From assembly GCA_963796325.1 (NCBI GenBank), contig CAWCLF010000001.1, forward strand, positions 2,356,001 through 2,420,000: a stretch of 64,000 bases of DNA, written 5' to 3'. Made by a program: the position numbers and the translations under genes. Numbering within the stretch: position 1 is the stretch's first letter; each line of letters begins with the position of its first letter. Positions 25,832 through 35,404 of the stretch are shown piece by piece. Below the pieces are notes generated by a model. It had not been told where the DNA came from and did not search any database. It saw nothing but the letters and a program-made list of their open reading frames with translations. The DNA comes from CAVYGN01 sp963796325 (GTDB taxonomy: Bacteria > Spirochaetota > Brevinematia > Brevinematales > JAOACQ01).

Positions 25832-26395
25832 GTGAAAAGGGTCAGGAATTTCCTTGTAAAAATTCTTCTCTTATTCGCTTTTTTTGCCGTGGTATTTTTT
25901 GTACTATACCTCGTTCAGGCTTTTTATCATCCGTTCGATTCTCAAATAGCCTGGATAAAGGAATCTATCGATTACCTGAATACGACTACATCATACTATC
26001 TTATAGCGGGCATCAGCGCCGGCACTATTATTTTCATCGGCGTTATTGTACTCTTCCCCATGCTTCTTAAAGGTATCGACAGGAAGAATTACTGGTGGTC
26101 GATTGTCAAAGGGCTTGTAGCCTCTTTCGTTTTCTACCTTACACAGCTTTTGTACAGGTATGCGGAGAACCTGGGAAGAATCTATTTTCTCCTGGCACTG
26201 CTGGCGATCATAATAGCGACCCTGATTCTCATCGAAATAATAACCCTCTCGATGAGAGAGGAAAGGCATGTCGAACTTCGCACCGATCTCATTGCCGCTG
26301 TAACATCCGGACTGATATTCGGCCTTTTGTTAAGGATCTTCATCCTTTTTTCACACAAGATTGAAAACCTTCTTTCTATCATGCCAAAAGAATGA
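25832..26395 (+). CDS. Five-helix membrane protein of unknown function
   Basis: 187 residues with about five hydrophobic helices (residues near 8-29, 55-80, 92-110, 115-140, 156-174). No motif that I recognise. Start is GTG with CGGAGG 5 nt upstream. The last 45 bases overlap the 3' end of the flippase gene on the other strand, so the two transcripts can pair. The AT-rich stretch before it may hold a promoter. Confidence 0.65.
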   Translation: MKRVRNFLVKILLLFAFFAVVFFVLYLVQAFYHPFDSQIAWIKESIDYLNTTTSYYLIAGISAGTIIFIGVIVLFPMLLKGIDRKNYWWSIVKGLVASFVFYLTQLLYRYAENLGRIYFLLALLAIIIATLILIEIITLSMREERHVELRTDLIAAVTSGLIFGLLLRIFILFSHKIENLLSIMPKE

Positions 26396-27661
26396 ATCGG
26401 CCGATAATACGGCCAGGACAAAATAACCGACCGAACCTATAACGAGGCTTACCTGGATAAGATCCTTATGAAATAAAACAATCCCGATAAACTGCAGTAT
26501 CACCCCTGTAAAAATTGCCAGTGAATAAAAAAGTTTCTGGGAAATTATGTAATAATTGATCAGGAAATAGATAAGAGCATAAGGCATAAACATGAAAACA
26601 TATACGGGCAGGACTTTTTCCATTCCGGGAAATTTGCCGGCAAATATTACACCGGATAAGAAAGGGCTTATGAAAACAATGACAAAACAGAACAGGATAA
26701 GACATGAAAAAAGAAACAGGAAAGCCAGGAGATTCGAGCGGACTATATTAACCCTGTCTTTTGACATGAACGGCAGCATTACAAAAGAAATAGATGATGC
26801 TATAAAAAAAGAAGCTTTTCCGAATTGGTTCACCATTGAGTAAATACCCGAAAGATCTGTAAGGTAGTGCCTGACGAGAATGGTATCCAGGTACATTATT
26901 ATCTGGAAAGCAAAAACGGACAAAAAACCTGTGGCAAAAGATTTCAGTATCCTGCCCGTGCCGATATATCCCGGATTCTTATCCATTCCCTCCCTGGCGG
27001 GACGGCCGCCGCCGATTGTTTTATTCATGAATATCCGCAGGTCCGTCATTAAGAATATGATGCTGACCAATAGAGATACTATTAACCCTCCAAGCGCCCC
27101 TAAATAGTTTAAGAAAAAATACACCATTAAAACGCCGGCTGAAAATTTACTCAAGAGAGCAATAAGCTTGAAAAGAACATATGTTTTGTAATCTTCCCTC
27201 GATTGTATTAGACTCTGGAACGGAACTGCAAACAGATTCAGCGCCACAAGCCCGCAAAGCATCAAAAACGGCCTGTCGTCGGAAATCCTGAAATAACCCT
27301 TTAGGAAAGGAAGTGAAATTATCAGTATCCCCAGGATAATGAAAATGATAAAAACAGTGATATAGAAAACCTTTTTAAGATAGTCTCTTAATGCCTCCCT
27401 CTGGTCATGATGAATAAGCCTGGAAATGTCGGAGCTGAACACCATCTGGAGGGCGAGCCCCGGAATTGTAATTATGACAAGCAGTGAGACCAGAGGATTA
27501 TAAATGCCGTACTGTCCCTGCCCCAGCAGCCTTCCGATAATGAGTGTGAATAAAAAGTTGATTGCTCCTTCCCCAAAGGTTATGATGGAAATAAGAGAAG
27601 AATTTAAAAAGATCCTGTTATTTAAAATTTTCCTGATGCTGTTATAGATAATATCAGCCAT
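26351..27661 (-). CDS. Polysaccharide-type flippase (MATE/MOP superfamily), second copy
   Basis: 436 residues with about 12-14 membrane segments. The N-terminal ISIITFGEGAINFLFTLIIG and RLLGQGQYGIYNPL mark a Wzx-like or MurJ-like flippase. Its ATG shares one base with the stop of pcrA (TAATG), so translation is coupled to the helicase gene although the jobs differ. The central loop is long (residues about 200-225, KTIGGGRPAREGMDKNP). Substrate unknown. Confidence 0.72.
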   Translation of the reverse strand: MADIIYNSIRKILNNRIFLNSSLISIITFGEGAINFLFTLIIGRLLGQGQYGIYNPLVSLLVIITIPGLALQMVFSSDISRLIHHDQREALRDYLKKVFYITVFIIFIILGILIISLPFLKGYFRISDDRPFLMLCGLVALNLFAVPFQSLIQSREDYKTYVLFKLIALLSKFSAGVLMVYFFLNYLGALGGLIVSLLVSIIFLMTDLRIFMNKTIGGGRPAREGMDKNPGYIGTGRILKSFATGFLSVFAFQIIMYLDTILVRHYLTDLSGIYSMVNQFGKASFFIASSISFVMLPFMSKDRVNIVRSNLLAFLFLFSCLILFCFVIVFISPFLSGVIFAGKFPGMEKVLPVYVFMFMPYALIYFLINYYIISQKLFYSLAIFTGVILQFIGIVLFHKDLIQVSLVIGSVGYFVLAVLSADSFFWHDRKKVFNLV

Positions 27662-29790
27662 TATTTCATTACCTCGATACTTGAAAGGAAGTTGCCGCCC
27701 AGGGTCTGTGTCCCGTACTTTTCAAATTTTACCGTAATTAATTTATCTGATGAAAACGCTACCACGCCCCTTCCGAATCTCCTGTGGAAGACTTTGTCGC
27801 CCGGTTTCAGTTCGCTTAAGTTTTTGACCTCGCTGCCGCCTGCGGATTCGGGTTCCCTGTCAAAATCTGCATCCGGGTTCTGCGCCCTTTCGATAAATTC
27901 TTCCGGAATGTCCTTCAGAAAGGGCGATGCAATGCATCTTTCAACTTCGCCGTATATTAACCTGGTTTCCGACATGGACAGGTACAGCCTGTCTTTAGCC
28001 CGGGTTATTCCGACATAAAAAAGCCTCCTCTCTTCATTGAATTCGGCATCTGAATATATGCTCGAAGAATGCGGGATCAGACCGGAAACGACGCCGCTGA
28101 TAAAAACGACAGAAAATTCCAGGCCTTTGGCGTTATGCATTGTCATAAGGGATACGTAATCCCTTCTTTCGTCGCTGCCGATATCGTCGGAATCGGTACG
28201 CAGTGTAATATCGTTAATATAATCGGAGATCTTTAAGTCCGGATTCGAATTTTCATATTCACTTATAGAATTTATCAGTTCTTCGACATTCGACCATCGG
28301 TCAAGCCCGTCCTCGTCGTAATTTACAAGATAATCTTTGTAGCCGATGGACTCGATCAATATTTTGACAAAATTCACCGGGGTCTGTGTTTCAATTGAGC
28401 TTCTCATTTCATGCAGGATCACTCCCAGTTCTTTCATGGGGACCGACAGTTTTATATCGTCCCCTCCCTCGCTCAAAAGGGTTTCGATGTATGAAATATT
28501 TTGCTTATCCGCCGATTTCATGATCTTCCTCAATGTAGCTTCGCCTATCTTTCTTTTAGGCACATTGACAATCCTCTCGAAAGAAGTTCCGTCGAAAGGA
28601 TTGATTATCAGTTTAATGTAAGCGAGTATGTCCTTGACTTCTTTCCTCGCATAAAACTTCTGTCCTCCGAAGACCCTGTAAGGTATATTATGAAACAGGA
28701 GCTCTTCTTCCAGGAGCCTTGACTGGGCATTGGTCCTGTAAAAAAGGGCGAAGTCCCTGTAATTGTATTCGGACAATAGTCTGTCGATCGTATCGGCAAT
28801 CATTCTCGCTTCGTTCCTGTCCGTTACAGCTTCTATAATGGTGATCTTTTCACCGGGTTTGCGGCTCGTCCATAGCTTTTTATCCATCCGCCCCCTGATC
28901 TTTTCAACAACTGCATGAGCGGCAGAGAGGATCACCCCTGTCGACCTGTAATTCTGCTCAAGCATTATGACCTTTGCATTAAAACGGTCCCTGAAGTCGT
29001 AAATATTGTCGATATTCGCTCCCCTCCATCCGTAGATGGACTGGTCGTCGTCGCCGACTGCGCAGATATTCCCTGACGGGGGACAAAAAAGCCTGATCAA
29101 TTCATACTGGGCGGAATTTGTATCCTGAAATTCATCCACCATGACATAATGCCATAGCGAATGATAGTAGGACAGGATCCTTTCATTTTCGGACAATATC
29201 CTGATAGGCAGGGATATAAGATCGGGGAAATCGACGGCCCTGTTCTTCCTGAGGAGTTTTTCATATTGGGAATAGACGGGCAGGACAGCGCTGTCGAAAT
29301 CTGAGGAGACAGCCTTGGCGAATTCCTGCGGCGTTATCATGGAATCCTTGAGTTTTGAAATTCTGTCCGAAATGCCTGACGGATTGAATGTCTTCGGGCT
29401 TATCCCGAGTTCCTTCATAATGCTTTTAACAAGGCTTTTGGAATCTCCATCGTCATAGATGACAAAATCTCCGGGATATCCTGCGGCTTCAGAAAACCTG
29501 CGAAGTATCAGCACGCCGGTCGAATGGAAAGTCCTTACCCATGCATTCGATGCATTGAGGCCGGAGAGCGCCGTAATCCTTTCTTTCATTTCACCTGCGG
29601 CTTTATTTGTAAATGTGACTGCGAGTATGTTCTGAATTGTAATATTCTTATCTTTTAAAAGATATGCAAAGCGGTGTGTGATTACCCTTGTTTTTCCGCT
29701 GCCCGCTCCTGCCAGTACAAGAAGGGCCCCTTCGGTGTTTAAAACCGCTTCCTTCTGCCTGTCGTTCAACGAATCAATGATATTATCCAT
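27661..29790 (-). CDS. pcrA: ATP-dependent DNA helicase, UvrD/PcrA type
   Basis: 709 residues of superfamily 1A. Motif I is LAGAGSGKTRVI, motif Ia VTFTNKAAGEM, motif II VDEFQDTN, motif III DDDQSIYGWRGA, motif IV LEQNYRST, motif V MTMHNAKGLEF and motif VI RLFYVGITRA. The C-terminal part, GDKVFHRRFGRGVV, is the Tudor-like domain that binds RNA polymerase in PcrA. It unwinds DNA 3' to 5' in repair and replication. It is followed by a flippase gene overlapping by one base. Confidence 0.95.
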   Translation of the reverse strand: MDNIIDSLNDRQKEAVLNTEGALLVLAGAGSGKTRVITHRFAYLLKDKNITIQNILAVTFTNKAAGEMKERITALSGLNASNAWVRTFHSTGVLILRRFSEAAGYPGDFVIYDDGDSKSLVKSIMKELGISPKTFNPSGISDRISKLKDSMITPQEFAKAVSSDFDSAVLPVYSQYEKLLRKNRAVDFPDLISLPIRILSENERILSYYHSLWHYVMVDEFQDTNSAQYELIRLFCPPSGNICAVGDDDQSIYGWRGANIDNIYDFRDRFNAKVIMLEQNYRSTGVILSAAHAVVEKIRGRMDKKLWTSRKPGEKITIIEAVTDRNEARMIADTIDRLLSEYNYRDFALFYRTNAQSRLLEEELLFHNIPYRVFGGQKFYARKEVKDILAYIKLIINPFDGTSFERIVNVPKRKIGEATLRKIMKSADKQNISYIETLLSEGGDDIKLSVPMKELGVILHEMRSSIETQTPVNFVKILIESIGYKDYLVNYDEDGLDRWSNVEELINSISEYENSNPDLKISDYINDITLRTDSDDIGSDERRDYVSLMTMHNAKGLEFSVVFISGVVSGLIPHSSSIYSDAEFNEERRLFYVGITRAKDRLYLSMSETRLIYGEVERCIASPFLKDIPEEFIERAQNPDADFDREPESAGGSEVKNLSELKPGDKVFHRRFGRGVVAFSSDKLITVKFEKYGTQTLGGNFLSSIEVMK

Positions 29791-29818
29791 TCGGCCGTCC
29801 GTCTTCCTTACAGTTATC

Positions 29819-29876
29819 CGGTTTCCAAAACCGCTCTTTTTATTATAGACCGGTTTTAAATATTTATCAAAACCGG
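29819..29876. other. Two CCGGTTT-type inverted repeats between pcrA and the PilZ gene
   Basis: CGGTTT (29819-29824) pairs with AAACCG (29828-29833) over a 3-nt loop; CCGGTTTT (29850-29857) pairs with AAAACCGG (29869-29876) over 11 nt. They lie between divergent genes and so are not obvious terminators; they could be operators or leader hairpins. Confidence 0.4.
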
Positions 29877-29966
29877 CGGCAGCATCCCTGCAGGTTCCGG
29901 CCGGGACCTTTCGTTGCGATGAAATACCTGCCGATCGATTTTTCTTTATCGTGAAATTTGTTTAAT

Positions 29967-29981
29967 ATTGTATTATACAAT
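29967..29981. promoter_or_regulatory. Palindrome ahead of the PilZ gene
   Basis: ATTGTA (29967-29972) and TACAAT (29976-29981) are a perfect inverted pair around TTA, centred about 28 nt before the start codon. Position fits an operator overlapping a promoter, but no regulator is identified. Confidence 0.35.
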
Positions 29982-30001
29982 TGTTAATAATAGGAGGGTT
30001 T

Positions 30002-30325
30002 ATGGTCGAGGAAAAACGCGAATGTGCGAGAACTCCTGCCGATTGCCCATGCTCTTATTTCGTAAAACATGGCGAAAATGACGAGGAATATCCCTGTTCG
30101 ATCGAAGATATAAGCGAAAAGGGCATTGCTGTTATCGCCGAAACGGCGGAGGGTTTCAAAGCCGGCCCGAAGGGAGGCGTAAAGCCGGGTATGTCGATAC
30201 GGATATCGGTGCCCGGAGTTACCTTGAACTGCAAGGTCGCTTATGTAGATACAGGCAGGATCGGCGCTTATTTCCAGGAGATAACGCCTGAACAGAAGGA
30301 AGTTATAAAAAATATTGCGGCCTGA
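30002..30325 (+). CDS. PilZ-domain protein (probable c-di-GMP receptor)
   Basis: 107 residues, a single PilZ domain. Both c-di-GMP binding signatures are intact: RECAR (RxxxR, near the N-terminus) and EDISEKGI (DxSxxG). The rest alternates beta strands, ending YVDTGRIGAYFQEIT. It has no output domain, so it would act by binding a partner in the cytoplasm. ATG 30002 is chosen because TAGGAGG stands 3-4 nt upstream; an earlier TTG at 29981 lies inside the palindrome. No c-di-GMP cyclase is in the window. Confidence 0.85.
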   Translation: MVEEKRECARTPADCPCSYFVKHGENDEEYPCSIEDISEKGIAVIAETAEGFKAGPKGGVKPGMSIRISVPGVTLNCKVAYVDTGRIGAYFQEITPEQKEVIKNIAA

Positions 30326-30339
30326 TGATTATCCGCTTA

Positions 30340-31965
30340 TCATAAGAATTCAATAAGCGACGGTTCGTAATCTTCCGGCTTTTCATATCCGAGGAGGTTG
30401 CAGATGGTTGCTGCAACGTTTGAAAGGCCCCTGTTTGGAAGAACAGCCATCCTGTATTCATTTTTATAGCCGGAGTCGGCAATTGCGAAAGGTACGGGGT
30501 TCAGCGTATGAGCGGTTTTAACTTCCCTTACTCCGTTTTTCTCAATGTACATTTCGTCGCTGTTTCCATGATCGGCGGTAACAATAGTAATGCCTCCCAG
30601 GTCATTGACAGTTTCAATTAGCCTGCCCGTGCATTCGGATACCATTTCTACCGCGGCTATAGCCGCTTCCAGGACGCCCGTATGTCCTACCATATCGCCG
30701 TTTGCAAAGTTAAGCCTTCCGAACCTGTACTTCCCCGATTTTAACAATTCGATGGTTTTTTGGGTAATTTCCGGCGCCTTCATTTTGGGAGTTTTGTCGA
30801 ACTGGACCCTGTCCGAAGGTATTTCAATATATTTTTCATACTTTTCATCTATGTATCCCGAATTATTCCCGTTCCAGAAGTATGTTACATGACCGAATTT
30901 CTGCGTTTCGGAGATTGCGAAGGAGGTGACTTTACTCGCACAGAGATACTGGCCGATCGTTTTATCAATTTCGGGCGGGAAAACCAGGAAATTTTTAGGA
31001 AGATGAAGATCTCCGTCATATTCCATCATCCCGGCATATAACACATCCGGTCTCCTCTGCCTGTCGAAATAATCGAAGTCCTCTTTTTCGAAGGCCATCG
31101 ATATTTCTATCGCCCTGTCCCCCCTGAAATTGAAGAATATCACTCCGTCGCCGTCATTTATGGTCCCTACCGGCTTCCCGTTTTCGGCAATCACGAACTG
31201 GGGAAGGTACTGATCGGTAATTTTAGGGTCCTCGCCGTAATATGTATCGACAGCTTCGCGCGCTGTCCTGAATTGTCTTCCTATTCCAAGGACATGCGTT
31301 TCCCAGCCCCTCTTTACGACATTCCAGTCGGCAAAATACCTGTCCATGGTGGTTACCATCCTGCCTCCGCCGGAAGCTATCATGTAGTCAAAACCCGTAT
31401 CGTCATTGATTTTTTTAAGGAAAGATTCCAGCCTTTCTATGTAAACAAGGGCCGATTTTTCAGGCACATCCCTTCCGTCCAGGAGCGCATGCACTCTGAC
31501 ACGCCTTACTTTTTCCAAAGATGCCTCTTTAAGCATGGCGAAAAGCTGTTCTATGTGAGAATGGACATTTCCGTCGGATAAAAGGCCGATAAAATGGAGG
31601 GTCCCTCCGCCTTTACATTTCCCGATAAGCCTTTTCCAGGTATCGCACTTGAATATGCTTCCGTCGCTTATGGCTTTATTTACCCTCTTGGCTCCCTGCG
31701 CAAAAACCCTGCCTGCGCCCAGCGCGTTATGACCGACTTCGCTGTTGCCCATATCGTCGTCGGAAGGGAGGCCGACAGCGGTGCCATGGGCCTGGAGAGT
31801 TGCATAAAGAGGGCCTTTGAAAAGCCTGTCCAGGGCGGGTTTCTTCGCCATGTAAACGGCATTGCCCGGATATTCCTTCCCTATCCCCACCCCGTCCATT
31901 ATAATAAGCAGGAGGGGGCCTGACCTGCCGCTGAATTTATTCAATTTAGAGAGTGTAAAATCCAT
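30340..31965 (-). CDS. gpmI: 2,3-bisphosphoglycerate-independent phosphoglycerate mutase
   Basis: 541 residues of the alkaline-phosphatase superfamily. The N-terminal LLIIMDGVGIG and the GNSEVGHNALGAGR segment carrying the phosphoserine mark the family; TADHGNSDEM and HTLNPVPFA hold the second metal set. It interconverts 3- and 2-phosphoglycerate in glycolysis with Mn ions. Start ATG follows CCGGAGG. Slightly longer than the 510 residues common in Bacillus, through added loops. The gene stands alone. Confidence 0.95.
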   Translation of the reverse strand: MDFTLSKLNKFSGRSGPLLLIIMDGVGIGKEYPGNAVYMAKKPALDRLFKGPLYATLQAHGTAVGLPSDDDMGNSEVGHNALGAGRVFAQGAKRVNKAISDGSIFKCDTWKRLIGKCKGGGTLHFIGLLSDGNVHSHIEQLFAMLKEASLEKVRRVRVHALLDGRDVPEKSALVYIERLESFLKKINDDTGFDYMIASGGGRMVTTMDRYFADWNVVKRGWETHVLGIGRQFRTAREAVDTYYGEDPKITDQYLPQFVIAENGKPVGTINDGDGVIFFNFRGDRAIEISMAFEKEDFDYFDRQRRPDVLYAGMMEYDGDLHLPKNFLVFPPEIDKTIGQYLCASKVTSFAISETQKFGHVTYFWNGNNSGYIDEKYEKYIEIPSDRVQFDKTPKMKAPEITQKTIELLKSGKYRFGRLNFANGDMVGHTGVLEAAIAAVEMVSECTGRLIETVNDLGGITIVTADHGNSDEMYIEKNGVREVKTAHTLNPVPFAIADSGYKNEYRMAVLPNRGLSNVAATICNLLGYEKPEDYEPSLIEFL

Positions 31966-32098
31966 GTAAACCTCCGGATCGAGACAATTATTTTAATTGG
32001 CGGGCGTAATTATTTCAATTTAATAAGTAAAATACAATATCCGCAGATATGAAAACACAGTTTTTTACGTTTTATAAACTCATACACGATGGCTGGAA

Positions 32099-33268
32099 TT
32101 AGAACAATACTTCCAGCCTGAGCGCGTAAACCAGATCCGGGGTTTTAAAGACAGACCAGGTCAGCCCGTTAAGATTATTATAAAAATACTGTACATATCC
32201 TATAAGGTTCGCATTCTGGAAAATGTTCTGGGAATAACTTCCGACTGCCTCAAACGCGTTATCCAGAGGATTGTAAATGACAAATGCGCTGAGCTTGCGG
32301 ATCTCGTCAATGGTATAAATCCCTTCCAGGAAAAAGTAATGCTTGTTATAAAAAATCCTGTTTATCGAGGCGATTTCCTGCAGGTTGGTCACTGCGGAAG
32401 TATCCACAGGTATTTCATTGAAATAATATTCCAGGAAGAAAGCCAGTTTTGAATCGAAAAATGAATAATCGATCCCCAGCATCCCTTCAAAGTAATGTTT
32501 ACCGATATTGGTAAGAAAATGCTCGACCGCTTCCCCGTGAATGCCGATTTCCAGGTCTCCTTTAAAAGTACCTCCGGTTATCAATTCACTGGAAGCTCCC
32601 CGGTAAATGGCGACTCCCGAAACATCAAATCCGGAAAAGTTCCCGAATAATTTCAAAGCTGTAGTGGCATTGGTCATCTCCGTTGTAAAAGTACTGACCA
32701 GGTCCAGGCCGGAGAGATCGCCGAATGGGATTTTCACGCGGGCTGTGTCGCTGCCGGTCTTGGTAAAATCGATATCCGTCGGATCGAAAGTAGAGAAAAC
32801 ATTAATTGGAGAAAAAACCATTCCGACTCCGAAGTTGATAATCTGCCTGCCGAGGGAAATATCGGCGAACGAAGGAAAAAGTGCAAGATAAAGCTGCCTT
32901 AAAGTAAATGTGACCGTCAGGTTATTGCCGGAAAGTGTAAAAAGCTGGTTGGCGTTAGTATTGTAAAGAAGGCTGTTGTAATAATCCGCTAATGCCCCGT
33001 AAAAGAAATCTATGTCCAGGTCCGACTGCACTTTGGCCTGGCTGTAATCCGCGTTGACAATATCAAAGCGGAGGGTAGTCTGTCCGGCATAGGCAAATGA
33101 TGTTTTGTCCGAATTCGTATCATAGTACTGATACAGGAAATTATCGTTCATTACCTTCCCGCTGAACACCAGTCCCTTGTTATTCGATTCATCCTCCGCT
33201 GCCGACATAAGAGGTATAATAGTTAATAAAAAAACGGCAGTTAAAATCCATCCCTTGTAATGTCGCAT
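32099..33268 (-). CDS. Predicted outer membrane beta-barrel of the TetR/ABC operon
   Basis: 389 residues. Signal peptide GWILTAVFLLTIIPLMSA with cleavage before AEDESN. The body has repeated amphipathic strands with aromatic ends (FAYAGQTTLRFDIV, FTLRQLYLALFPSFADISL, YFEGMLGIDYSFFDSKLAFF) and ends YALRLEVLF, a C-terminal barrel strand with final Phe. SLGRQIINFGVG resembles alginate/DUF1302-type barrels. It is the last gene of the operon after the LolA-like gene (37 nt), so it may be the outer membrane end of that export system. No porin family can be named. Confidence 0.72.
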   Translation of the reverse strand: MRHYKGWILTAVFLLTIIPLMSAAEDESNNKGLVFSGKVMNDNFLYQYYDTNSDKTSFAYAGQTTLRFDIVNADYSQAKVQSDLDIDFFYGALADYYNSLLYNTNANQLFTLSGNNLTVTFTLRQLYLALFPSFADISLGRQIINFGVGMVFSPINVFSTFDPTDIDFTKTGSDTARVKIPFGDLSGLDLVSTFTTEMTNATTALKLFGNFSGFDVSGVAIYRGASSELITGGTFKGDLEIGIHGEAVEHFLTNIGKHYFEGMLGIDYSFFDSKLAFFLEYYFNEIPVDTSAVTNLQEIASINRIFYNKHYFFLEGIYTIDEIRKLSAFVIYNPLDNAFEAVGSYSQNIFQNANLIGYVQYFYNNLNGLTWSVFKTPDLVYALRLEVLF

Positions 33269-33305
33269 TTATTTCTCCGTCAATATTTTTATCCCCTCTC
33301 CGCGG

Positions 33306-34055
33306 CTACCTTTCCAGATAACGTATGGTAAACATGTTTGGAGGCAAAGTCACATCGAATTGAATGTCCGCGGCATTAAAAACCGTTTTACTGTTTTCCC
33401 TGAGTTTATCCTTATATTCCGATTTTACCGGGAAATACCGGCCGCTGAATTCCTTCACTTCCAGAACATCGGACTCTTTCAGGAGCTTTCCGCTTTTTGC
33501 ATACATTTCCTGTTTTAATCCGATATACCGCTCTTTATCGACCCAGATTTTCCGGACTTCATAAGGCACTTCTTTCACTTTGGCCTTTAGCGTCACGACA
33601 TAACAGTCACGGTCTCCGATTTTTTCTTCCCCGGTCAGTTCGATATTGTATTTTTCATAGAGGGAATCCGCTTCAAGAGCGTCTTCATAAGACACATCGC
33701 TTCCCATCATTCCCTGTTTTAAAAGGTGGCCGGAAATGAGAAAGGTATTGTTTTCCTCCCCGTCATGAATCCAGAGATTTTTCCCGATTTTAAGGTACTT
33801 TGTCCGGCTGTCCTCCTTGTTCAGGAATTCGACATAAGCCTTTTTATCGCTGACCCCGTATGCTTTCATCATTTTAACCCTGGGCTTGTCTTCGCCTACA
33901 TAAATTTCCAGGGTACCGGTATATTCAATTGTCTGGTAATTCATATTGGAGTCGACTTTCCTCAATATTTCCTCACCGGTAACGGCAAAACATGGGGTAA
34001 TAATAAAAAACAATATTAAAAACCCGCTCAATTTAACGATCAATTTATAAAACAT
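33306..34055 (-). CDS. LolA-like outer membrane lipoprotein-sorting protein
   Basis: 249 residues with a signal peptide (LSGFLILFFIITPCFA, cleavage before VTGEE). The mature part matches the LolA-like family: MNYQTIEYTGTLEIYVG at the start of the sheet, YLKIGKNLWIHDGEENNTF, then WVDKERYIGLKQEMYAKSG and VKEFSGRYFPVKSEY. Such proteins form an open half-barrel with a greasy pocket and carry lipoproteins or other lipids in the periplasm. The gene lies between the permease and outer membrane barrel genes. It has an AAGGAGGA ribosome site. Confidence 0.85.
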   Translation of the reverse strand: MFYKLIVKLSGFLILFFIITPCFAVTGEEILRKVDSNMNYQTIEYTGTLEIYVGEDKPRVKMMKAYGVSDKKAYVEFLNKEDSRTKYLKIGKNLWIHDGEENNTFLISGHLLKQGMMGSDVSYEDALEADSLYEKYNIELTGEEKIGDRDCYVVTLKAKVKEVPYEVRKIWVDKERYIGLKQEMYAKSGKLLKESDVLEVKEFSGRYFPVKSEYKDKLRENSKTVFNAADIQFDVTLPPNMFTIRYLER

Positions 34056-34101
34056 AAATCCTCCTTAAATCACCCGCCCTCCGGACCCCGCACCTTGTCC
34101 C

Positions 34102-35391
34102 TCACACGCTCTTGATCGCGTCAACAGCGTTCATTTTGGCGGCCTGTCGGGACGGAATGATCGCTACGATGGACGCCACGACGATCCCTAAAAACATGAT
34201 GCCTATAATGCCGGGAACGCTGAGCGTGATCCTGATGACATTATCAATGGGCATATTCATCTGGCCCAGGGAAGCGGAAAAATCAATACCCTGGATTATA
34301 AAATAAAGTGAAGAAAGGATCCCCAGTATAACTCCTGTAAGGCTCCCGACGGTCCCCAGAGCGGTGCCCTCAAGAAGGAAAAGAAGGAGCACTTCCATCC
34401 TGGAAAAACCCATGGATTTTATAATCCCGATTTCTTTTCTTCTTTCAAGAACTACCATCATCATGATATTGGTGATGATAAAGGCGCCGAGAAAAGCTAT
34501 CACCAGGTAAATCGTGTTGAAAAGACCCTTCATATCATTATATGTAGCCGCGAAACCTCCCGCTTTTGTCCAGGAAACAACAGCGACATTTTGATATTCC
34601 CTGTTTCCTTTTAATTTCGAGTTTAAGAGACCTGCTATCCTGTCGGAGTCCTGGTATTTTTTCAGCATGATCATGATCTGCTGTGCGGAATCGCCGCAGT
34701 GCATTATCTCTTTAGCGTCTTTAAGCGGCATCTGGAAAATATTGTCGTCAAAATCATTTAAGCCGGTCCGGAATATCCCCACCAGTTTTAAGGAGGGGAC
34801 ATGGAGCGCGTAATCGCTTCCCTGCACGAGAACCGCTGTTGTATCGCCTATTTTAAGCCCCAGCGTATCGGCCATTTTCCTGCCCATAATGATCTCATGA
34901 TATTTTTTACCCCGGGGATTTTTAGTGGAAGTTTCAGAATTATTTTCCTCGAAATAGTTTCCTGAAACCAGGGATTTATTCAGCATCAGGAGCTTTTTTT
35001 CCAGATCCGGATCGCCGCCCATAGCGATTGCGGATTTATTATTACCCTGGTACTGGAGCAGGACGCCGAAATAAAACCGCTCGGCGATCAGATCGATTTC
35101 TTTGGCAATTTCCGGGTCATTTGTGATGATCGAGATCAGTTTTTCCGGTTCCTGGATATTTTCATCCACCGGCATGAAACGCTTTTTATCCAGAAAGCCC
35201 TGTGTTGTAATGCGGATATGCCCGGTCTCATTTTTCGTCGAGTTTTTTACAAGGGAATTCAGCACTCCCCCGACAAAACCCTGCAGAAAAAACAGCATCG
35301 CAATGGATATCGTCACGGACGAAACCGCGAGAATCGACCGCCTTTTGTTTCTTAAAATATTCCTGAACGCCATATTTATCAAATACAACAT
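34102..35391 (-). CDS. ABC transporter permease, FtsX/LolC-E type (second)
   Basis: About 429 residues: one N-terminal helix (residues near 19-40, after AFRNILRNKRRS), a long periplasmic MacB-like domain, then three helices at the C-terminus with KEIGIIKSMGFSRMEVL before them, the coupling-helix motif typical of FtsX permeases. ATG 35391 has an AAGAGG site and lies 13 nt after the upstream permease; a longer reading is open but lacks support. Together with the first permease and the ATPase it would form a LolCDE/MacB-like complex moving lipid or lipoprotein out of the inner membrane. Confidence 0.88.
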   Translation of the reverse strand: MLYLINMAFRNILRNKRRSILAVSSVTISIAMLFFLQGFVGGVLNSLVKNSTKNETGHIRITTQGFLDKKRFMPVDENIQEPEKLISIITNDPEIAKEIDLIAERFYFGVLLQYQGNNKSAIAMGGDPDLEKKLLMLNKSLVSGNYFEENNSETSTKNPRGKKYHEIIMGRKMADTLGLKIGDTTAVLVQGSDYALHVPSLKLVGIFRTGLNDFDDNIFQMPLKDAKEIMHCGDSAQQIMIMLKKYQDSDRIAGLLNSKLKGNREYQNVAVVSWTKAGGFAATYNDMKGLFNTIYLVIAFLGAFIITNIMMMVVLERRKEIGIIKSMGFSRMEVLLLFLLEGTALGTVGSLTGVILGILSSLYFIIQGIDFSASLGQMNMPIDNVIRITLSVPGIIGIMFLGIVVASIVAIIPSRQAAKMNAVDAIKSV

Positions 35392-35404
35392 ATTTAACCT
35401 CTTA

